64,000 bases of DNA. Source: Micromonospora antibiotica. Lineage in GTDB: Bacteria > Actinomycetota > Actinomycetes > Mycobacteriales > Micromonosporaceae. The position numbers and the translations under genes are program-made. Shown here piece by piece: positions 36,828-45,306 of this stretch; the first letter of the stretch is position 1; each line of letters begins with the position of its first letter. The notes under the pieces were generated by a model that worked only from the letters and a program-made list of their open reading frames with translations, had not been told where the DNA came from and did no database searches. The DNA lies in assembly GCF_017599305.1 (NCBI RefSeq), contig NZ_JAGFWR010000003.1:124001-188000 (forward strand), read 5' to 3'.

Positions 36828-37688
36828 TCAGACCGGCTGGTGGACGACGAACGGCGGCCGGTCGGCGACGGCCTCCACCCGGGGCCGCACCGATGGTACG
36901 GACGGCAGCATCCCGACCGGCGACACCCGCGGGACGGAGATGGACGTGCCGGCCGTCGGCGCGACGGTCCGGACGGGCAGGACGGGCAGGACGGGCCGGG
37001 TCGACCGGTGCCACCAGAGCCAGCCCACGTCGTGACCGAACGACTCCACCAGCAACGCCAGCGCCACCGCCGCCAGCACGGCGGTCAACGGTCGGGCCAG
37101 CACCTCCGCGGCGACCACGAGCAGCAGCACGCCCTGCGCGGCGGCGACCACCTTGCGCCAGAAGCGCGGCGGCAGCGCCCCGCGCATCCAGGGCAGCAAC
37201 CAGCCGGCGGCGACGAAGGCGTACCGCAGGCCGCCGATGGTAAGCACCCACGGCCCCACCGCCGGCGCCACCTGGACGCTGAGCACCAGGATGAGGAACG
37301 CGTCGACCTCCATGTCGAAACGTGCGCCGAGGGCGCTGACCGTGCCGGTGCGCCGGGCCACCCAGCCGTCCACCGCGTCCAGCGCCAACGCCACCGCGGT
37401 CATCGGCACCAGCACCGCCAGCGGGGCCGGATCGGAGAAACCGGTGACGACCAGGGCGGTCACCCCGCCGACCAGCACCCCCCGGGTCAGCGTCACCCGG
37501 TCGGCCGGCCCGAGCCGGTCGACACCCCGGCGGCGCAGACCGCGCTGCAACGCGACGCAGGTGACCACGCCGTACCCGAGGCCGGCCAGCCAACCGGCGA
37601 CGTCGAGCCCGACGGTCGCGGCCAGCCCGGCCAGCAGGACGGTCTGTACGGTCAGGCCGAGCACCGGACCGGTTCGAACCCTGGACAC
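36828..37688 (-). CDS. CDP-alcohol phosphatidyltransferase family protein
   Basis: A 286-residue membrane protein with about six helices, starting at GTG 37688 after GGAGGCAGG. The CDP-OH-P motif D-x2-D-G-x2-A-R-x8-G-x3-D-x3-D is complete in DAVDGWVARR followed by GARFDMEVDA (about 103-127). It should transfer a phosphoalcohol from CDP-diacylglycerol or CDP-alcohol. The C-terminal 60 residues are a basic, Pro/Val-rich tail. It is followed by the LTA-synthase-like gene and is divergent from the pterin-type operon. Confidence 0.85.
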   Translation of the reverse strand: MSRVRTGPVLGLTVQTVLLAGLAATVGLDVAGWLAGLGYGVVTCVALQRGLRRRGVDRLGPADRVTLTRGVLVGGVTALVVTGFSDPAPLAVLVPMTAVALALDAVDGWVARRTGTVSALGARFDMEVDAFLILVLSVQVAPAVGPWVLTIGGLRYAFVAAGWLLPWMRGALPPRFWRKVVAAAQGVLLLVVAAEVLARPLTAVLAAVALALLVESFGHDVGWLWWHRSTRPVLPVLPVRTVAPTAGTSISVPRVSPVGMLPSVPSVRPRVEAVADRPPFVVHQPV

Positions 37689-37783
37689 CCTGCCTCCGTG
37701 TTTATGATCGACGACCTCGGCAGTGGGTACGCAGGACGCGGCCGTTTCGTTCGGTTCCGCCGGCAGAAGAGGAGAAAACCCGC

Positions 37784-38779
37784 GTGATCCGCGATGCCCG
37801 GGCCTTCTGGCTCCGCTCCCCCGGCGTCGGTGAGCTGCGGCCGGTGACCCTGCCCACGCCCGGCCCCGACGACGTGCTGGTCCGCAGCCGCTACTCCGGG
37901 GTGAGCCGCGGCACCGAGACGCTGGTCTTCACCGGCGGCGTGCCGGAGAGCCAGTACACGGCGATGCGTGCCCCGTTCCAGGAGGGCGACTTCCCCGCCC
38001 CCGTCAAGTACGGCTACCTCAGCGTAGGCGTGGTCGAGGTCGGCCCGGCGGCGCTGCGCGGGCGGACGGTGTTCTGCCTGCACCCGCACCAGAGCGCGTA
38101 CGTGGTGCCGGCGTCGGCGGTGACCCCGGTGCCGGACGACGTGCCGGCGGCCCGCGCGGTGCTGGCCGGCACGGTGGAGACGGCGGTCAACGCCCTGTGG
38201 GACGCCGCGCCGCTGGTCGGCGACCGGGTCAGCGTGGTCGGCGGCGGGATGGTGGGGTGCAGCGTGGCGGCCCTGCTGGCCCGTTTCCCCGGGGTGCGGG
38301 TGGAGCTGGTCGACGCCGACCCGGCGCGGGCGGCGGTCGCCTCGGCGCTGGGGGTCGACTTCGCCCTGCCGGCGGCGGCGACCGGGGGGCGGGACCTGGT
38401 GGTACACGCCAGCGCCACCGCCGCCGGGTTGCAGCGCAGCCTGGACCTGCTCGCCCCGGAGGGCACCGTGGTCGAGCTGAGCTGGTACGGCGACCGGCCG
38501 GTCGAGCTGTCGCTGGGTGGGGCGTTCCACGCCGGGCGGTTGACCGTGCGCAGCAGCCAGGTCGGCACGGTCTCCCCGGCGCGGGCGTCCCGGCGCGGCT
38601 TCGCCGACCGGCTGGCGCTCGCCCTGGAGCTGCTCGCCGACCCGGTGTTCGACGCGCTGCTGACCGGGCGGTCCCGCTTCGCGGAGCTGCCCGAGGTGCT
38701 CGGCCGCCTGGCCTCGGGGGAGCTGCCCGCGCTGTGCCATCTGATCAGCTACGACGAGGAGACACCGTGTTCAGCGTGA
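37784..38779 (+). CDS. MDR-superfamily dehydrogenase without catalytic zinc motif
   Basis: A 331-residue medium-chain dehydrogenase/reductase starting at GTG 37784 after AGAGGAG. The nucleotide-binding motif is [18 protein letters not shown] (about 148-165). Where zinc alcohol dehydrogenases have a Cys in GICGTD, this protein has GVSRGTE, and the structural Cys cluster is also absent. This variant (GxSRGTE) resembles the BchC-type subgroup. It opens a seven-gene operon and overlaps the next gene by 13 bases. It may oxidise or reduce a sugar or side-chain alcohol of the pathway product. Confidence 0.8.
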   Translation: MIRDARAFWLRSPGVGELRPVTLPTPGPDDVLVRSRYSGVSRGTETLVFTGGVPESQYTAMRAPFQEGDFPAPVKYGYLSVGVVEVGPAALRGRTVFCLHPHQSAYVVPASAVTPVPDDVPAARAVLAGTVETAVNALWDAAPLVGDRVSVVGGGMVGCSVAALLARFPGVRVELVDADPARAAVASALGVDFALPAAATGGRDLVVHASATAAGLQRSLDLLAPEGTVVELSWYGDRPVELSLGGAFHAGRLTVRSSQVGTVSPARASRRGFADRLALALELLADPVFDALLTGRSRFAELPEVLGRLASGELPALCHLISYDEETPCSA

Positions 38780-39165
38780 CCGTACGGGACCACATCATGA
38801 TCGCCCACAGCTTCCGGGGTGAGGTGTTCGGGCCGGCCCAGAAGCTGCACGGGGCGACCTTCGTCGTCGACGCCACCTTCCGCCGCCCGGAGCTGGACGC
38901 CGACGGCATCGTGGTGGACATCGGCCGGGCGATCGACGAGCTGAAGGCGGTGCTGGCCGACCTGACGTACCGCAACCTGGACGACGAGCCGGCGTTCGCC
39001 GGGCAGAACACCACCACCGAGGTGCTGTGCCGGGCCATCGCCGACCGGCTCGCCGACCGGGTGCACGCCGGTGGGCTGGGCGAGGGCGCCCGGGAGCTGG
39101 CCGGGATCACCGTCACCCTGCACGAGTCGCACATCGCCTGGGCCAGCTACGAGCGGTCGCTGTAA
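38767..39165 (+). CDS. Degenerate 6-pyruvoyl-tetrahydropterin synthase/QueD-like protein
   Basis: A 132-residue T-fold protein starting at GTG 38767. It has the PTPS/QueD layout: AHSF (His14) in the first strand, [13 protein letters not shown] (His28), [15 protein letters not shown] and the C-terminal [13 protein letters not shown]. The usual Cys nucleophile before the HGH motif is missing and the second His of HGH is Ala30, so the canonical zinc site and chemistry seem altered. Within an operon with GTP cyclohydrolase II, it probably acts on a GTP-derived pyrimidine or pterin. Confidence 0.8.
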   Translation: MFSVTVRDHIMIAHSFRGEVFGPAQKLHGATFVVDATFRRPELDADGIVVDIGRAIDELKAVLADLTYRNLDDEPAFAGQNTTTEVLCRAIADRLADRVHAGGLGEGARELAGITVTLHESHIAWASYERSL

Positions 39166-39168
39166 CCC

Positions 39169-40203
39169 GTGCCGGCGGTGCACGTCGTCCTGCCCGGCGA
39201 CATCGACGATCCGGCCGCCCCCAGCGGCGGCAACGCCTACGACCGGCGGATCTGCGCCGGGCTCGCGGCGGCCGGCTGGACGGTGCGCGAACACGGCGTA
39301 CCCGGGGACTGGCCGCACCCCGACGAGGCGGCGCGGGCCCGGCTGGCCGGGGTGCTCGCGGCCCTGCCGGAGGCCACGACGGTGCTCTACGACGGGTTGG
39401 TCGCCTCGGCCGTGCCGGAGCTGCTGGCGGCGCAGGTCGGCCGGCTGCGTCAGGTGGTGCTGGTGCACATGCCGCTCGGCGACGACGCCGAGGCGCGCGG
39501 GCTGCCGCACGCCGACGCGCTCGTCACCACCAGCGGCTGGACCCGGGAGCTGCTGCTGGCCCGGCACCGGATCGACCCGGACCGGGTGACGGTGGCCGTC
39601 CCCGGTGTCGACCCGGCGGACGTCGCCGCCGGCACGGCCGCCGGCACGGCGCTGCTCTGCGTCGCGGCGGTCACCCCGGTCAAGGGGCACGACGTGCTGG
39701 TCGACGCCGTGACCGGGCTGGCCGGTCGGCCGTGGACCCTGGACTGCGTCGGCGCGCTGGACCGTGATCCGGCCTTCGTGGCGGCGCTGCGGCAGCGGGT
39801 CGACCGGGGCGGGCTGGCCGGGCGGGTGCGCTGGCACGGTCCGCTGACCGGGCCGGCGTTGGCGGCGGCGTACGCGGGGGCGGATCTGCTGGTCCTGCCG
39901 TCGCGGGCCGAGACGTACGGGATGGTGGTGGTCGAGGCCCTGGCCCGGGGGCTGCCGGTGCTGGGCACCACCGCCGGTGGGGTTCCCGAGGCACTGGGCC
40001 GGGCCGGCGACGGCACCCCGCCCGGGATGCTGGTGCCCCCGGACGACCCGGTGGCCCTGGCCGGCGCCCTGCGGCGCTGGCTGCACTCGGCCGATCTGCG
40101 GGACCGCCTCCGCCGGGCGGCCCGGGACCGGCGGGTCGACCTGCCCGGCTGGTCGGCCACCACGACCGTGATCTCCCAGGTGCTGGACGGAGTGAGGACA
40201 TGA
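39169..40203 (+). CDS. GT4-family glycosyltransferase
   Basis: A 344-residue GT-B enzyme starting at GTG 39169, three bases after the PTPS-like stop. The N-terminal GGNAYDRRICAGL loop and C-terminal LLVLPSRAETYGMVVVEALARGLPV with the EX7E-type glutamates place it in family GT4 (retaining). It uses a nucleotide sugar; the acceptor is unknown but is likely the pathway intermediate. Its stop overlaps the methyltransferase start (ATGA). Confidence 0.87.
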   Translation: MPAVHVVLPGDIDDPAAPSGGNAYDRRICAGLAAAGWTVREHGVPGDWPHPDEAARARLAGVLAALPEATTVLYDGLVASAVPELLAAQVGRLRQVVLVHMPLGDDAEARGLPHADALVTTSGWTRELLLARHRIDPDRVTVAVPGVDPADVAAGTAAGTALLCVAAVTPVKGHDVLVDAVTGLAGRPWTLDCVGALDRDPAFVAALRQRVDRGGLAGRVRWHGPLTGPALAAAYAGADLLVLPSRAETYGMVVVEALARGLPVLGTTAGGVPEALGRAGDGTPPGMLVPPDDPVALAGALRRWLHSADLRDRLRRAARDRRVDLPGWSATTTVISQVLDGVRT

Positions 40204-41177
40204 CCGCGTACGCCACCGAACCGTTCGCCGACTGGCTGCGGCTGCGGGAGCCCGCCGACGCCGAGGCCCGCAGCGGGGAGCTGGTCGACCTGCTCCGCGC
40301 CCGGCTCACCGGCACCGGCACGGCGGGTGCCGGTGGTTCCGGCATGCCGACGACCACCACCGGTGGCCCGGGTGCGGCAACCGGCGGTGCGGCGGGCCTG
40401 TCGCCGGCCGGTGAGGGGGGACCCGGGATGCTGGTGACCGGGGTCGGTTCCGTCACGTCGCTGCGCGGGGACCGCCCGTGGGTGGTGCACGACCTGGGCA
40501 GCGGGACCGGTTCGATGCTGCGCTGGCTGGCCCCGTTGCTGCCCGGCCCGCAGCGCTGGGTGCTGCACGACCGGGACCCGGGGTTGCTGGAGCGGGCCGG
40601 CGCGGCGGTGCCGGCCGCCGCCGACGGCAGCCCGGTCGAGGTGACCACCCGGCAGGGCGACCTCACCCGGTTGACCGCCGCCGACCTTGCCGACGCCGAC
40701 CTGGTCACCGCGTCGGCGCTGCTGGACATGTTCAGCGCCGACGAGATCAGCCGGGTGGTGGCCGCCTGCGCGGGCGTCGGCTGCCCGAGCCTGTTCGTGC
40801 TCTCCGTGGTCGGTCGGGTGGCGTTCGACCCGGCCGACCCGCTGGACGCCGAGATCGCGGCCGCCTTCGACGCCCACCAGCGGCGTACCGTCGACGGCCG
40901 GGACCTGCTCGGGCCGGACGCCGCGGCGGCGACCGTCGCGGAGTTCGGCCGGCACGGGCTGCCGGTGACGGTGCGGCCGAGCCCGTGGCGGCTCGGGCCG
41001 GACCGGGCGGAGCTGCTCGTCGAGTGGTTCGACGGCTGGCTCGACGCGGCGCTCGCGCAGCAGCCCGAGCTGGCCGACCGGACCGCCGACTACGTCCGGT
41101 GGCGACGGGCCGAGGCGCTGGCCGGTCGGCTCACCGTCACCGTCGGCCACGACGACCTGCTCGCCGGGGTGGAATGA
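40200..41177 (+). CDS. Class I SAM-dependent methyltransferase
   Basis: A 325-residue protein. After a 90-residue N-terminal part with a Gly/Thr-rich insert (about 40-80), the SAM-binding motif WVVHDLGSGTGSMLRWL (about 98-114) and acidic strand ends (LHDRDPG and TASALLDMFS) identify a Rossmann methyltransferase. The C-terminal segment with WRLGPDRAELLVEWFDGWLDAA resembles small-molecule methyltransferases. It is coupled to the glycosyltransferase gene. Confidence 0.82.
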   Translation: MTAYATEPFADWLRLREPADAEARSGELVDLLRARLTGTGTAGAGGSGMPTTTTGGPGAATGGAAGLSPAGEGGPGMLVTGVGSVTSLRGDRPWVVHDLGSGTGSMLRWLAPLLPGPQRWVLHDRDPGLLERAGAAVPAAADGSPVEVTTRQGDLTRLTAADLADADLVTASALLDMFSADEISRVVAACAGVGCPSLFVLSVVGRVAFDPADPLDAEIAAAFDAHQRRTVDGRDLLGPDAAAATVAEFGRHGLPVTVRPSPWRLGPDRAELLVEWFDGWLDAALAQQPELADRTADYVRWRRAEALAGRLTVTVGHDDLLAGVE

Positions 41178-41231
41178 ACCGGTTCGCCAACCGGTACGTG
41201 AGAAAGGACAAGATCCCCGAGGAGGAACCGC

Positions 41232-42284
41232 GTGTCACCGGACCCCACCGGCACAGCTGTCGCCCGTACCCCGTCCTCCCCCCCGGCCCGGGGCTCCTCG
41301 GCCTGGGCCTGGCTGAGCAACCTCGCCGGGGTGGGCCTGGTGGGGGCGCTACTGTGGTGGTTGGGCACCGGCCCGGCGCTGGCCGGACTGCGGCGGATCG
41401 ACGCCCCGGCGGTGCTCACCGCGCTGGCGTTGGGCGCGCTGGCCACGGTCGGCTGCGCGTGGCGGTGGCGGCTGGTGGCCGAGGCGCTCGGCATCCGGCT
41501 GCCGCTGGGCACGGCGGTGGCCGACTGCTACCGGGCGGTGTTCCTCAACGCGACACTGCCCGGCGGGGTGCTCGGCGACGTGCACCGGGCGGTCCGCCAC
41601 GGCCGGGAGGCCGGTGACCTGGGTCGGGCCGTGCGGGCGGTGGTCTGGGAGCGGACCGCGGGGCAGGTGGTCCAGGTGGTGCTCGCGGTGGTGCTGCTGC
41701 TGGCCCTGCCGTCGCCGGTGCGGCCGTACCTGCCGATGGTGACGGGGGTGGCGGTCGCGGTGGGCCTGGTGCTGGTGGTGTTCGTCCGGGCGCTACCCCG
41801 GTCGGGGCCGTCACGGCGGGCCCGCGCGGTGCGCGCCGTGGTCGCCGACGTGCGGGCCGGGCTGCTGGGTCGGCGCACCGGGCCGGGGGTGCTGCTGGCC
41901 TCGACCGTGGTGGTCGGCTGCCACCTGGCGACGTTCGTGCTGGCGGCCCGGGTGGCCGGGGTCACCGCGCCGCTGTCGGTGCTGGTGCCGCTGACGCTGC
42001 TCGCGCTGCTGGCGATGGGGCTGCCCGCCAACATGGCGGGCTTCGGGCCGCGCGAGGGCATGGCCGCCTGGGCGTTCGGGGCAGCCGGCCTCGGTGCCGC
42101 CGAGGGGGTGGCGACCGCCCTGGTGTACGGGGCGCTGGTGCTGGTGGCAGCCCTGCCGGGCGCCGCCGTGCTGGTGCTGCGGGGTCGCCCGTCCGCGCTG
42201 CGGGAACGACCGGGTGACCGTACGGTGGGAACTCAGGGTGGTTCCTCACCGGTACCCGCTGCCGGGCTGGCCGGCAGCGCCTGA
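41232..42284 (+). CDS. UPF0104/lysylphosphatidylglycerol-synthase-TM-like membrane protein
   Basis: A 350-residue protein with about eight helices starting at GTG 41232 after GAGGAGGA. It contains the motif NATLPGGVLGDVHRAVRHGR (about 97-116) and GLPANMAGFGPREGMAAWAFG near 256-276, both characteristic of the UPF0104/AglD family of membrane proteins. The family is linked to glycolipid flipping or to the membrane part of MprF. In this operon it may translocate the glycosylated product. Confidence 0.83.
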   Translation: MSPDPTGTAVARTPSSPPARGSSAWAWLSNLAGVGLVGALLWWLGTGPALAGLRRIDAPAVLTALALGALATVGCAWRWRLVAEALGIRLPLGTAVADCYRAVFLNATLPGGVLGDVHRAVRHGREAGDLGRAVRAVVWERTAGQVVQVVLAVVLLLALPSPVRPYLPMVTGVAVAVGLVLVVFVRALPRSGPSRRARAVRAVVADVRAGLLGRRTGPGVLLASTVVVGCHLATFVLAARVAGVTAPLSVLVPLTLLALLAMGLPANMAGFGPREGMAAWAFGAAGLGAAEGVATALVYGALVLVAALPGAAVLVLRGRPSALRERPGDRTVGTQGGSSPVPAAGLAGSA

Positions 42285-42296
42285 CAGAGGAGACAC

Positions 42297-42953
42297 ATGT
42301 ACGACGCACTGCCGGCCGCGACGGTTCGGACACAGGTCACGGTCCCCCTGCGGTTCTCCGACGGGTTCGCCACCACGGCCCGGGTCTTCTCGTTCGACGG
42401 GTTGGTGGACGGCCGGGAGCACCTGGCGTTCGGGCTGGGCGACTGGTCGGGCGCGCTGCGCAGGCACGCGACGGGTGGGGCGGCGCCGCTGGTCCGCCCG
42501 CACAGCGAGTGCCTGACCGGGGACGTCTTCGGCAGCCAGCGCTGCGACTGCGGTCCGCAGCTGCGCGAGGCGGTGCAGCGGATCACCGAGGCGGGCGGTT
42601 TCCTGCTCTACCTGCGTCAGGAGGGACGCGGCATCGGCCTCTACCCGAAGCTGGACGCGTACGCCCTGCAGGACGCCGGGTTGGACACCTACGAGGCGAA
42701 CGTGGCACTCGGGCACGACGAGGACGAACGGGACTACCGGGCCGCCGCGCAGATGCTGGCGGTGCTCGGTGTGCCGGAGCTGGTGCTGCTGAGCAGCAAC
42801 CCGGACAAGGCCGAGCAGCTGGCCCGGCTGGGCGTGGCGGTGGCCGAGGTGGTGCCGACCGGGGTGTTCCTGTCCCCCGCCAACGCCGACTACCTGGCGG
42901 CCAAGGCGAGCCGGGCCGCGGCCCGGGCCGTCGACCTGCCGTCGTTGAACTGA
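42297..42953 (+). CDS. GTP cyclohydrolase II (RibA-type), pathway-specific paralogue
   Basis: A 218-residue RibA-type enzyme that opens GTP to a 2,5-diamino-6-ribosylamino-pyrimidinone phosphate. The zinc cysteines are complete (Cys72 in SECLTGD, Cys83 and Cys85 in QRCDCG), the RQEGRGIGL motif (107-115) is intact, and Tyr122 in KLDAYALQD corresponds to the catalytic Tyr105 of E. coli RibA, which Streptomyces FAPy-forming paralogues have lost. No DHBP-synthase domain is fused and no other riboflavin gene (ribE, ribH) is nearby, so it probably serves this operon. Confidence 0.9.
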   Translation: MYDALPAATVRTQVTVPLRFSDGFATTARVFSFDGLVDGREHLAFGLGDWSGALRRHATGGAAPLVRPHSECLTGDVFGSQRCDCGPQLREAVQRITEAGGFLLYLRQEGRGIGLYPKLDAYALQDAGLDTYEANVALGHDEDERDYRAAAQMLAVLGVPELVLLSSNPDKAEQLARLGVAVAEVVPTGVFLSPANADYLAAKASRAAARAVDLPSLN

Positions 42954-43690
42954 TGGGTGTCGTACCGGCGGGGACGGCGACCACCGCCGTGCCGGCGTCG
43001 ACCGGGCGGCCGTACGTGCTGCTCAGCTGCGCCACGTCGATCGACGGTTACATCGACGACGCCACCGAGCAGCGGCTGCTGCTGTCCAACACGGAGGACA
43101 TGGACCGCATCGACGCCGTCCGGGCCGGTTGCGACGCCATCCTGGTCGGCGCGGGCACGATCCGGGCGGACGACCCCCGGCTGGTGGTCCGCTCGGCGCG
43201 GCTGCGGGCCGCCCGGCAGGCCGCCGGCCTGTCGCCGTCACCGGTGAAGGTGACCATGACCGCCCGGGGGTTGCTGGACCCGGCGGCCCGGTTCTTCACC
43301 GTCGGTGACGCCGAGAAGATCGTCTACTGCGCGGGGCCGGCGGTGGACAAGACCACCGAGCTGCTCGCCGGGGCGGCCACCGTGGTCGACGCGGGTGACC
43401 CGCTGGACCCGGCCCGTGCCCTGGCGGACCTGGCCGGCCGGGGGGTGGAGCGGCTGATGGTGGAGGGCGGCGCGACGGTGCACGCCCAGTTCCTCACCGC
43501 CGGGCTCGCCGACGAGCTGCACCTGGTGGTCGCCCCGTTCTTCGTCGGTGACCGACGGGCCCCCCGGTTCGTCGGCGACGGCGCGTTCCCGTGGCACCCG
43601 GGTCGCCGGGCCCGGGTCGCCGAGGTACGCCAGATCGGCGACGTGGTGCTGGTCCGCTACGCCCTCTCGGAGCGCTGCGCCGACGGGTGA
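42953..43690 (+). CDS. RibD C-terminal-domain (DHFR-like) reductase
   Basis: A 245-residue NADPH-dependent reductase of the RibD_C family. SCATSIDGYIDD, then DAILVGAGTIRADDPRL and VERLMVEGGATVHAQFL are the family signatures. It lacks a deaminase domain. By analogy with riboflavin synthesis it would reduce the ribosyl to a ribityl side chain of the GTP-cyclohydrolase-II product. Its ATG overlaps the upstream stop (TGATG), so the two steps are coupled. It is the last gene of the operon. Confidence 0.88.
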   Translation: MGVVPAGTATTAVPASTGRPYVLLSCATSIDGYIDDATEQRLLLSNTEDMDRIDAVRAGCDAILVGAGTIRADDPRLVVRSARLRAARQAAGLSPSPVKVTMTARGLLDPAARFFTVGDAEKIVYCAGPAVDKTTELLAGAATVVDAGDPLDPARALADLAGRGVERLMVEGGATVHAQFLTAGLADELHLVVAPFFVGDRRAPRFVGDGAFPWHPGRRARVAEVRQIGDVVLVRYALSERCADG

Positions 43691-43788
43691 ACCGGCGGAC
43701 GGGTCCGGTCCGTACCATGCGGACGAGGGACCGTCCGGTTCACTACGCTGCGTGGTAGCGGCCGACGGTACGGACGAGGAGTGGCGGG

Positions 43789-44532
43789 ATGAGCGACCGG
43801 TGCGCGTCCTGGCGGGAGATCCTGTCGGCCCAGCTCGACGGGGAGGAGACCGCCGAGGAGCGGGGCGCGGTCCAGGCGCACCTCGACGGTTGCCCGGACT
43901 GCCGCGCCTGGCACGAGGTCGCCGCCATGGTGACCCGGCGGGCGCGTACCCGGGTGGTGGCGGCGGTGCCCGACCTGACCGAGTCGATCCTCGCCGCCGT
44001 GCCGCCACCGCGGCGACGACGGTTCGAGCGGTGGCGTGGCAGGTGGACCGCCGGCCTGCGGGTCGCCCTGGGGCTGCTCGGCGCGGTCCAGCTCGCCCTC
44101 GGGCTGGCCCAGGTGGGCCAGGGCGTCAACGCCGAGCACCTGCACCCGACCGGGCAGCACCTGTGGCACGAGTCGGCGGCGTGGAACGTCGCGGTGGGCG
44201 CCGGCTTCCTGTTCGTCGCGCTGCGCCGTACCCCGCCGGCCGGGTTGCTGCCGATGCTGAGCGCCTTCGTCGCGACCCTGGTCCTGTTGTCGGTCAACGA
44301 CCTGGTCACCGCGCAGGTGGCGGTGCCCCGGCTGGTCAGCCACGGGTTCCTGGTCGGCGGTTACCTGATCACGGTGCTGTTGTACCGGCTCGGTCCGCGT
44401 CCGAGCGACCCACCGCAGGGACGACGTGCCGGCCGGTCCCGGTGGCGGCTGCGTCTCGACGAGCTGGACGAGCCAGGCCGGGCCGTGGTGCAGCCGTACG
44501 GCGCGCAGGCCCGGGACCGCCGGGCGGCCTGA
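43789..44532 (+). CDS. zf-HC2 anti-sigma-like membrane protein (orphan)
   Basis: A 247-residue protein. The N-terminus has the zinc-binding anti-sigma pattern: Cys5, His32, Cys36 and Cys39 (AHLDGCPDC). About five membrane helices follow (about 88-200). The cytosolic tail (200-247) is basic. Such proteins usually hold an ECF sigma factor at the membrane, but no sigma gene is adjacent here, so the partner is elsewhere or the protein has another role. It precedes a two-component system by 78 bases. Confidence 0.8.
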   Translation: MSDRCASWREILSAQLDGEETAEERGAVQAHLDGCPDCRAWHEVAAMVTRRARTRVVAAVPDLTESILAAVPPPRRRRFERWRGRWTAGLRVALGLLGAVQLALGLAQVGQGVNAEHLHPTGQHLWHESAAWNVAVGAGFLFVALRRTPPAGLLPMLSAFVATLVLLSVNDLVTAQVAVPRLVSHGFLVGGYLITVLLYRLGPRPSDPPQGRRAGRSRWRLRLDELDEPGRAVVQPYGAQARDRRAA

Positions 44533-44610
44533 GCGGCGCACCGTAATCAGCTGGCAAGGTTCGGCGGCCCGTCGCGCCGTTACGCTGGCCGGCACGAGAG
44601 GGAGGTGCCG

Positions 44611-45306
44611 GTGGCGCAACGGGTGCTGGTGGTCGACGACGACCGGACGGTCAGCGACGTGGTGTGCCGCTATCTGGAGCACGCCGGCTACCAGGTGGAC
44701 CACGTGGGGGACGGGGCCGCCGCGCTCGCCGCGGTGGCTGCCTCGCCTCCGCAGCTGGTCGTCCTGGACGTGATGTTGCCGGTGCTGGACGGGTTGGAGG
44801 TGTGCCGTCGGTTGCGGCAGCGCCCGGACGGCGTACCCATCGTGATGTTGACGGCCCGGGGTGACGAGGCGGACCGGATCCTCGGCCTGCAACTGGGTGC
44901 GGACGACTACCTGAGCAAGCCGTTCTCCCCCCGGGAGCTGGTGCTGCGGGTCCGTTCGGTGCTGCGCCGGGCCGGCGGTGAGCCGGTCACGGCGACGGCG
45001 CAGGTGCTCACCGACGGCGGGTTGAGCGTGCTGACCGGTCCCCGGGTGGCCCGGTTGCACGGTCGCGACCTGGCGTTGACCCTGCGCGAGTTCGACCTGC
45101 TCGCCCACCTGATGGGGCATCCCGCCCGGGCGCTGTCGCGCGCCGAGCTGCTGGAACGGGTCTGGGGGTGGCGGTTCGGCGACCAGTCCACGGTGACCGT
45201 GCACGTCCGCCGGCTGCGGGAGAAGATCGAGGACGACCCGGCCAACCCGCGCCGCATCGTCACGGTCTGGGGTGTGGGTTACCGGTACGAGCCGGCCGAT
45301 GACTGA
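44611..45306 (+). CDS. OmpR/PhoB-type response regulator
   Basis: A 231-residue regulator. GTG 44611 was chosen because GAGGGAGG lies at good distance; GTG 44605 is in frame but overlaps that site. The receiver domain has DDD at 9-11, Asp53 in LDVMLPVLDG and the Lys in LSKPFSP. The C-terminal winged helix ends with IVTVWGVGYRYEP. It overlaps the kinase gene by 8 bases. Confidence 0.92.
   Translation: MAQRVLVVDDDRTVSDVVCRYLEHAGYQVDHVGDGAAALAAVAASPPQLVVLDVMLPVLDGLEVCRRLRQRPDGVPIVMLTARGDEADRILGLQLGADDYLSKPFSPRELVLRVRSVLRRAGGEPVTATAQVLTDGGLSVLTGPRVARLHGRDLALTLREFDLLAHLMGHPARALSRAELLERVWGWRFGDQSTVTVHVRRLREKIEDDPANPRRIVTVWGVGYRYEPADD

Noticed and set aside
41174..41617. ATG at 41174 overlapping the methyltransferase stop (ATGA), opening a short frame
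   Set aside because: After about 30 residues it becomes a shadow of the UPF0104 gene in another frame; the GTG at 41232 with GAGGAGGA is the real next start.
42297..43690. GTP cyclohydrolase II and RibD-C reductase as part of a riboflavin operon
   Set aside because: No ribE, ribH, deaminase or DHBP-synthase gene and no FMN riboswitch-like leader is present; the pair is embedded with glycosyl- and methyltransferases.
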